Part shown: one piece after another, positions 63,940-64,000 of the stretch
How the letters are laid out: the number at the start of each line of letters is the position of its first letter
Numbering within the stretch: position 1 is the stretch's first letter
NCBI RefSeq assembly: GCF_037126465.1
Contig: NC_088201.1
Span: forward strand, 3,477,001 to 3,541,000
Direction of reading: 5' to 3'
From: Ornithodoros turicata
Taxonomy: Eukaryota > Arthropoda > Arachnida > Ixodida > Argasidae
DNA: 64,000 nucleotides
Notes under the pieces: generated by a model
Databases searched by the model: none
The model's input: only the letters and a program-made list of their open reading frames with translations
What the model was told of the DNA's origin: nothing
Translations under genes and position numbers: made by a program

Positions 63940-64000
63940 GATGAAAAGTCACTGAAAAGGTTAGCCAGCTGTAGGACTCGAACCCACGTCTTCTGGATTA
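63940..64000 (-). repeat. tRNA-derived SINE cut by the window edge
   Basis: Inverse of the tail and 3' half of the cloverleaf (GGTTAGCCAGCTGTAGGACT); B box intact. It continues beyond the window. Confidence 0.8.

Noticed and set aside
1..64000. CRISPR arrays, operons or prokaryotic signals
   Set aside because: Spliced eukaryotic genes throughout; no regularly spaced repeats.

Overview
This is a eukaryotic nuclear window, intron-rich and heavily loaded with transposons. The protein sequences and the repeat families (several non-LTR families, pogo/Tigger-like, mariner-like and hAT-like derivatives, tRNA-headed SINEs) suggest an arthropod, most likely a chelicerate such as a hard tick. That assignment is an inference, because no search could be run.

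Five conserved genes can be rebuilt exon by exon with consistent GT-AG junctions and phases. From left to right they are: PCGF1-like Polycomb RING protein (minus, 53-5344, first exon not found); delta-1-pyrroline-5-carboxylate synthase, P5CS/ALDH18A1 (minus, 12543-34530, complete, six exons, 762 residues); ribosomal protein L26 (minus, coding 42781-51611, complete, 146 residues); the R-SNARE YKT6 (plus, 52451-56461, complete, eight coding exons, 199 residues); and DCAF10, a WD-repeat CUL4-DDB1 substrate receptor (minus, 58528-63835, carboxy-terminal five exons, running off the right edge). RPL26 and YKT6 are divergent and appear to share a promoter of about 0.2 kb. YKT6 and DCAF10 are convergent. 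These are unrelated housekeeping functions (chromatin, proline/ornithine synthesis, translation, membrane fusion, ubiquitylation), so there is no operon logic.

The long introns and spacers are transposon deposits. P5CS intron 1 (13 kb) holds two L1/Tx1-like LINE copies, a Ty3/gypsy-type gag fragment and several terminal-inverted-repeat elements. The 8.4 kb RPL26 intron holds two copies of a second LINE family, each split by later DNA-transposon or SINE insertions with clear target-site duplications. A third copy lies at 39120-40790. Several small inverted-repeat elements sit within about 60 bases of splice sites. Two very long palindromes (8286-9108 and 35788-36175) and a head-to-head pair of tRNA-like cloverleaves (18437-18632) are the most striking non-coding structures.

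Most open reading frames not listed here are antisense shadows of the exons or transposon debris. No prokaryotic features, CRISPR arrays or riboswitches were seen. No wholly new system could be defended. The best leads are the palindromic elements, the nested insertions and some splice-site peculiarities.
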